Shown in pieces: positions 6,109-10,119 of a stretch of 10,119 bases of DNA. Numbering within the stretch: the stretch's first letter is position 1; the number at the start of each line of letters is the position of its first letter. The DNA is from Alphaproteobacteria bacterium. Lineage in GTDB: Bacteria; Pseudomonadota; Alphaproteobacteria; Micropepsales; Micropepsaceae. The notes beneath the pieces were generated by a model. That model searched no databases. It had not been told where the DNA came from and was given only the letters and a program-made list of their open reading frames with translations. Where the stretch lies: positions 1 through 10,119 of the forward strand of contig JAATGK010000265.1 of assembly GCA_015654715.1 (NCBI GenBank). The letters run 5' to 3'. Position numbers and translations under genes: made by a program.

Positions 6109-7272
6109 GTGCGAATCTCCGGCGAATATGTCGAAACCGCCGTCGCCCGCGAGACAGTGCGTGCGTTTGTTCCCGCCCCGCTGCCACCGGTTCCGGCCCT
6201 GGATACGCGTCCAATCCTGGCCCTCTATGACCGCGCCAGAGGTGCTATCGGCCAGCTCGACGGCGTCACAACCGTCTTTCCGTCCGCGCCGCTATTTCTT
6301 TTTATGTATGTCCGTAAAGAGGCCCTGCTTTCGTCTCAGATCGAGGGAACGCAGTCCTCCCTCTCCGACCTGTTGCTGTTTGAGAACGATGAAATCCCTC
6401 AAATACCGATCGACGACGTCACCGAGGTCTCGAACTATGTCGCCGCCATCGAGCACGGAATCGCCCGCATGCGCGGCGGCTTTCCGCTATCGCTTCGGCT
6501 CATCCGCGAGATGCACGAAGTCCTCTTGCGGAGCGGCCGCGGCGCCAGTAAACAGCCCGGAGAATTCCGGACATCGCAAAACTGGATCGGCGGCACCCGG
6601 CCCGGCAATGCTCTGTTCGTGCCGCCGCCGCCAAACCGTCTTTTGGACTGCCTCAGTGCGTTCGAAGCTTTTCTGCACCGCGACGATCCCACGATGCCGC
6701 CGTTGCTGCGGGCCGGCCTTGCCCATGTGCAGTTCGAGACCATCCACCCCTTCTTGGACGGTAACGGGCGGCTGGGGCGGCTATTGATCCCGCTGTTGCT
6801 GTGCGATGCGGGCGCCCTACGGGAGCCGATCCTCTATCTCAGCCTGTTTTTCAAAAGCCGCCGGAGCGACTACTATCGGCTGCTGCAAGAGGTCCGTCAG
6901 GCAGGTGGCTGGGAAGCCTGGATCGAATTTTTCCTCACCGGCGTCTCGGAAACAGCCGAACAGGCCGCCGATACGGCACGGCAGCTTATGATCCTGTTCG
7001 AGACCGATCGCCTCGCCCTTCGTGATCGCGGGCGCGCCGCCACATCGGCGCTGCGCGTGCAGGAGTTCCTGCAACGCCGCCCGATGGTGACCATTCAGTC
7101 GGCCGCCAAAACGCTGAAGCTATCCATCCCAACCATCGGCAAGGCCCTGGACCTGATGGTTTCAGCCGGGATCGTCCACGAAGTCACCGGCAAACGGCGC
7201 AACCGGCTGTTTGCCTATTCGAAGTACCTGGCGCTGCTGGACAAGGGCACCGAGCCTTTGCCGCCGGTCTGA
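6109..7272 (+). CDS. Fic-domain protein, class II (N-terminal inhibitory motif)
   Basis: Fic enzymes usually transfer AMP from ATP to a hydroxyl group on a target protein. From the GTG start the order is: an N-terminal Fic/DOC-type region with VRAFVPAPLPP; the inhibitory helix SSQIEG at residues 75-80 (pattern [S/T]xxxE[G/N]), placing it in class II, where this Glu blocks ATP binding in the same chain; the PGEFRTSQNWIGG segment; the active-site loop HPFLDGNGRLGR starting at His213; and a C-terminal winged-helix-like region around residues 317-372. All catalytic residues are intact. The GTG at 6109 is preferred because AGAGGGA lies six bases upstream and family members begin near this point; an in-frame ATG at 6070 adds 13 residues but has no ribosome site. 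Solo class II Fic proteins need no separate antitoxin. The cellular target is unknown. Confidence 0.92.
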   Translation: MRISGEYVETAVARETVRAFVPAPLPPVPALDTRPILALYDRARGAIGQLDGVTTVFPSAPLFLFMYVRKEALLSSQIEGTQSSLSDLLLFENDEIPQIPIDDVTEVSNYVAAIEHGIARMRGGFPLSLRLIREMHEVLLRSGRGASKQPGEFRTSQNWIGGTRPGNALFVPPPPNRLLDCLSAFEAFLHRDDPTMPPLLRAGLAHVQFETIHPFLDGNGRLGRLLIPLLLCDAGALREPILYLSLFFKSRRSDYYRLLQEVRQAGGWEAWIEFFLTGVSETAEQAADTARQLMILFETDRLALRDRGRAATSALRVQEFLQRRPMVTIQSAAKTLKLSIPTIGKALDLMVSAGIVHEVTGKRRNRLFAYSKYLALLDKGTEPLPPV

Positions 7273-7485
7273 TGACTACGGGCCGGATTTTACCGGTCTG
7301 CATTCTGATCCCCCGAGACGGCGAGGACGCCGACGCTCTATGTCTCTGTGGGTAAAATGTCAGCACCACGCCATCCCACTTGATCGGCGCCACGTTCGCG
7401 GCGAGCCTGCGACATGGCTCATTCGCTATCCGGACTGATAAAGTGGTGCTAGCGCGAAGAATGGCGAGAGCCGTTCAACAAAACT
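7273..7485. other. Spacer between Fic gene and the 419-residue protein gene
   Basis: No gene is supported here. An inverted pair AGCACCAC (7362-7369) and GTGGTGCT (7443-7450) brackets about 70 bp; such short arms may be a scar of an element or chance. The last part (7453-7485) is in frame with the next gene and reads REEWREPFNKT, which looks like lost N-terminal coding sequence behind a TAG stop at 7450-7452. This suggests a junction just upstream. Confidence 0.4.
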
Positions 7486-8745
7486 TTGGCGCTGCATCTG
7501 GGCGAAGCATGCGCAGAAGCGGGCATCGCCATTGAGGAACTCCCCGCCATCATCGGTGACCACTTCGGCGTGCTGTGGGGATGCGCCTTCGAGGATTTCC
7601 TGACGCGTGAAGGCGAAGACGGCAGCAATATCGTCGACGACTACCTGAAGCGGCGCGGCTGGAACGAAAGCGTTTCCAACAAACGGTACATGACGGCGCT
7701 ACGCACCTCGGTGATGAGCCTCTATGAAATCAGCGGTATCGTGCGCGACGAGGGGTTCCTCGCTCGCGACCTGATCCGGGGCGGCGAACCGGTGCGCGTA
7801 AGCGAGAAGTCGGGGACGCACACTCTCAAACAGTGGGACAGGATCGCCGTTCGCGTCGTGGAGATCGAAACGCGTTTCGAGATGACGGGCGGGTGCCTAC
7901 CCTTCACGCACGACTTGAGTGAGGAAATGCTTGAGGCGCTTCGCCTCGCGGGCAAAAAATCGCGCATAAAACTGGATACCGAAACACTGCGCCAAGCTGC
8001 CCACATCTTTACGAGCTTATGGCTTGATGATGCCCTGGGCCGGACGCTTCACCCCAAGCTGCCGGAGTTCTGCAACAGCGACGGCGACGACATTGTGTGG
8101 ACGACGGCGCGCTACCGGCTGAACCCCGCAACAAGAGTGGAAGCTGTCCGGCGCGCGCTTGCAGCAATCGCGTCATTGCAACCGGAAAGCAGATCGTTCT
8201 GGAACTGGGCCGAACCAAAGCGGAGTAAGAACAAAGCGCCGCCCGAAGGCAAACAAACATTCGTCACTGAACTCGACGACGGCTCAGTCGTCCTGGGAAC
8301 ACTGGAGCTGAAGGGCAAGACGCTGACGCTTGAAACAAACTCGATGCAACGGGCGGAACGGGGGCGGGCTTTGATAGAGCCCGCTCTGGAAGGACTTGTT
8401 GGCCACCCTGTCATTGAATCCAAAACGGTCGCCGAGATGATGGCGTCCCGTCCTGCAAAACAACCTCCACCGCAACCGTCTGGTCTTTCACCGGAGGAAG
8501 AGCGTGCCATCCTGCACGCACAAATGAATCGTTATTATACCGCGCTACTCGACCAACCAGTGCCGGCACTCGAAAACAAGACACCGCGGCAGGCCGCTAA
8601 GACGGCCAATGGATGCCAAAAGCTTGCCGATTGGCTCAAGTACCTGGAGAATGGCACAGCCGGGCAAGACGATGCGTCCGCCAGGGCCGGCTATGACTTC
8701 ACCTGGATGTGGATAGAACTCGGCATTTCCGAGTTAAGGCGTTGA
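7486..8745 (+). CDS. Uncharacterised 419-residue protein with possible ParS/MbcA-like C-terminal domain; 5' end probably truncated
   Basis: I do not recognise a characterised family for the whole protein. Residues 15-90 are an acidic, helical region (IGDHFGVLWGCAFEDFL, NIVDDYLKRRGW). Residues 95-125 (RDLIRGGEPVRVSEKSG then KQWDRIAVRVV) resemble a small beta domain found in some SEC-C-type proteins, though no zinc-binding cysteine cluster is present. Residues 347-390 (ALLDQPVPALENKTPRQAA, then GCQKLADWLKYLENG) resemble the Xre/MbcA/ParS toxin-binding fold, in which a W/L-x-P-L-x-G-x-P pattern precedes a helix. The end is YDFTWMWIELGISELRR. The only start is a TTG without a ribosome binding site; coding-like sequence continues upstream to a TAG at 7450, so the true N-terminus appears lost. 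It follows the Fic gene on the same strand after 213 bp, and a link between them is only a guess. Confidence 0.7.
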   Translation: MALHLGEACAEAGIAIEELPAIIGDHFGVLWGCAFEDFLTREGEDGSNIVDDYLKRRGWNESVSNKRYMTALRTSVMSLYEISGIVRDEGFLARDLIRGGEPVRVSEKSGTHTLKQWDRIAVRVVEIETRFEMTGGCLPFTHDLSEEMLEALRLAGKKSRIKLDTETLRQAAHIFTSLWLDDALGRTLHPKLPEFCNSDGDDIVWTTARYRLNPATRVEAVRRALAAIASLQPESRSFWNWAEPKRSKNKAPPEGKQTFVTELDDGSVVLGTLELKGKTLTLETNSMQRAERGRALIEPALEGLVGHPVIESKTVAEMMASRPAKQPPPQPSGLSPEEERAILHAQMNRYYTALLDQPVPALENKTPRQAAKTANGCQKLADWLKYLENGTAGQDDASARAGYDFTWMWIELGISELRR

Positions 8746-8909
8746 GCGGCGTTCGTATCCCTGGGCCGAACCGTTATGGGACGCACAGACCCCCTAAACC
8801 CGAATTTGGCCGTCTCCTGCCGCAATTGCTCCACCTGCCGCATCTGAAGGCGGCAGATGCCGGTTGCCAGAATCTCGGCGAGTTCCTCGAGCCGTTCCTT
8901 GCTCGACAT
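8691..8909 (-). CDS. Small conserved-type hypothetical protein
   Basis: This 72-residue frame begins MSSKERLEELAEILATGICRLQMRQ, which resembles a family of short, uncharacterised alphaproteobacterial proteins often seen near recombinases and phage genes, with the pattern S/PxERLxELAEILAxGLxRLxAR. The ATG at 8909 gives this start; the frame stays open to 9158 but the extra residues look non-coding. The C-terminal third (after GFRG) is not family-like and runs 55 bp into the end of the oppositely oriented 419-residue protein gene, so the original end was probably lost at a junction near 8750. No function can be stated. Confidence comes from the N-terminal similarity alone. Confidence 0.5.
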   Translation of the reverse strand: MSSKERLEELAEILATGICRLQMRQVEQLRQETAKFGFRGSVRPITVRPRDTNAAQRLNSEMPSSIHIQVKS

Positions 8910-9294
8910 TTCGTCGGGGGAAAGAGGGTTAGGACCAGTGAGATAGAAGTGACGTATGGGCGTTCCGGCAAGGGCTTCGGAGCATTCATTCGCTCCGGCG
9001 CCGCGCGCAGTCCAGGCCCGCAACGGCCCTATTCTCTTCGTCCTCAGCTGCACCCGTAAACCAAAAAAGTCCTGGATTTCTTGGGTCGGAACCAGAGACG
9101 GTTCATTTTGAATTCCCCATCCTCCGCCAGTTTTCTTTCCCGGCACGTCCCACCACATCTCGAAAACCCTTCAAAAACCCAATAAAAACGGGCATATTAT
9201 GCTCTGTGCTGTCCAAGGACGCTTCCCAGCATCCCGACCCGCTGGGGGCATTTTTGGGGGCATCTGTGAAATCCGGCAGAGGAGAAATGCCCCC
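8910..9294. other. Non-coding stretch upstream of the second integrase
   Basis: No gene is supported in these 385 bases. The left part may hold the promoter of the small minus-strand gene. A TATTAT box at 9195-9200 could serve the integrase, but no good -35 was found. The right end carries the repeated TGGGGGCAT motifs and a GAGGAG ribosome site (9279-9284). No tRNA or tRNA 3' end, the common P4-type attachment site, was recognised. Confidence 0.45.
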
Positions 9295-9295
9295 A
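9243..9295. repeat. Three TGGGGGCAT motifs flanking the integrase start
   Basis: TGGGGGCAT occurs at 9243-9251 and 9255-9263 as a 12-bp-period direct repeat, and again inverted as ATGCCCCCA at 9287-9295, ending on the integrase start codon. Clustered short direct and inverted repeats before an integrase gene are typical arm-type or autoregulatory integrase binding sites, and could also border an attachment site. The pattern is directly visible; the role is inferred. Confidence 0.6.
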
Positions 9296-10119
9296 TGCCC
9301 CTCACTGACACGGTCTGCAAGAATGCCCGCCTCAAGGACAAGCCCTAAAGAAGGGCAGACGGCGGCGGCCTGTATTTAGAAGTCGCCCCGAACGGCGGCC
9401 CGGTACTGGCGGCTGAAATATCGCTTCTTGGGCAAAGAAAAGCGGCTGGCTTGCGGGGGCTACCCCGAAACCTCCCTCGCCGAGGCCCGCGAAAAGAGGG
9501 CCGTCGCCAAGAAGATGCTTGCAGAGGGAATCGCCCCCTCCTCTGCCAAACAGGATCGGCGGCAGCTTGCGGAAATAAACGCGGCCAATACCTTCGAGGC
9601 CGTCGCCCGCGAATGGCATGAGCGGAACCGGGAAAAATGGACGCCGAATTATAGCCAGGACATTTTGCACCGGCTGGAAATGGACATCTTTCCTGTCATC
9701 GGCCAGCGCCCGGTCGCGGATATCTCGCCACTGGTGGTCCTGAACGCGCTTAAGAAGATCGAAAATCGCGGAGCGGGCGAAATGGCTCGCCGGGCGGGAC
9801 AATATTGCGAGCAGCCGGAGTTCCTGCACGCCCTCGGCCGGAACGATGCCCGGCTGTTCATCCTCACCCGCCTCGCGATCCGGCTGATGCTGCTCACCTT
9901 CGTGCAAACCGGGGGAACTCATCAACGCCACCTGGGACGAATTAAATTTCGAAGAGGCCGAGTGGTCGATCCCCGTGGAGCGCATGAAGATGCGCAAAAC
10001 CCACATCGTCCCCTTGTCGAGGCAGTCGCTAGCAATTCTTCGCGAACTTCCGACGATGAATGGGAAGTCTCACTGGATGTTTGCAAGCATGCCCAAACCG
10101 CGCCGTCAAATGAGCAACA
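9295..10119 (+). pseudogene. Decayed P4-type integrase, 3' end outside the window
   Basis: This is a second P4-type tyrosine recombinase, homologous to the one at the left edge. It starts MPLTDTVCKNARLKDKP, the standard N-terminus of the arm-binding domain (DUF4102 type), followed by ADGGGLYLEV, then in the next frame YWRLKYRFLGKEKRLACGGYPETSLAEAREKR and the core-binding domain. Five lesions are visible: a TAA stop at codon 18 (9346-9348); a one-base insertion near 9397-9401; a 117-bp (39-codon) in-frame deletion at 9814/9815 relative to the left copy; Arg-to-Gln at the first catalytic arginine (CAA at 9905-9907); and a one-base insertion in the G-run at 9911-9915. It cannot make an active enzyme. 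A 224-codon frame on the other strand (9332-10006) is its shadow. Confidence 0.92.
9767..10119 (+). repeat. Long direct repeat, right copy (inside decayed integrase)
   Basis: This aligns with 1-469 as described for the left copy and continues beyond the window end. The offset is 9766 bp before the deletion, 9649 after it and 9650 after the inserted G. Confidence 0.85.

Noticed and set aside
8840..8860. GCATCTG/CAGATGC hairpin
   Set aside because: Only 7-bp arms, inside a coding frame and without a T-run; not a credible terminator.
9332..10006. 224-codon open frame on the minus strand
   Set aside because: It lies opposite the decayed integrase, whose + strand frames are clearly homologous to known recombinases; long antisense frames are common in GC-rich DNA.
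1..10119. CRISPR array, tRNA or rRNA genes
   Set aside because: No regularly spaced repeats and no tRNA- or rRNA-like sequence were found on reading both strands.

Overview
The window looks like an accessory region from a high-GC alphaproteobacterium. This rests on GC-rich codon use, P4-type integrases, an ISL3-type insertion sequence and protein families typical of sphingomonads, acetic acid bacteria and rhizobia. The genus cannot be fixed from the sequence. No tRNA, rRNA, CRISPR array or replication origin was seen.

Layout, left to right: the 3' two thirds of an intact-looking P4-type tyrosine recombinase (1-753, +); a gene-poor stretch with at most a scrap of another recombinase (754-1321); a parD/parE-type toxin-antitoxin pair (1322-1913, +); a short-chain dehydrogenase/reductase (SDR) preceded by its likely TetR-family regulator (1999-3512, both -), with a shared operator-like motif in front of each; a complete ISL3-family insertion sequence (3675-5358) whose transposase is split by a one-base frameshift; a 5'-truncated SDR remnant (5544-5960, +); a class II Fic protein (6109-7272, +); an uncharacterised 419-residue protein with a possible ParS/MbcA-like tail and a damaged 5' end (7486-8745, +); a small conserved-type hypothetical protein on the opposite strand (8691-8909, -); and a second, decayed P4-type integrase (9295 to the window end, +).

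The two integrases are homologous and in the same orientation, about 9.77 kb apart, so the window is almost exactly one unit between two direct repeats. The left copy keeps the R-H-R-H-Y catalytic set. The right copy has an early stop, two frameshifts, a 117-bp in-frame deletion and an Arg-to-Gln change at the first catalytic arginine. The simplest reading is a genomic island made of tandem or successive integrations, with a mobilome-type cargo (toxin-antitoxin, Fic, IS, gene remnants).

No gene set clearly forms a new system. The most unusual details are the 14-bp hairpin over the transposase start codon with the Shine-Dalgarno sequence in its loop, the repeated TetR operator-like motif, the Fic gene beside an uncharacterised protein, and the direct-repeat integrases bounding the whole unit.
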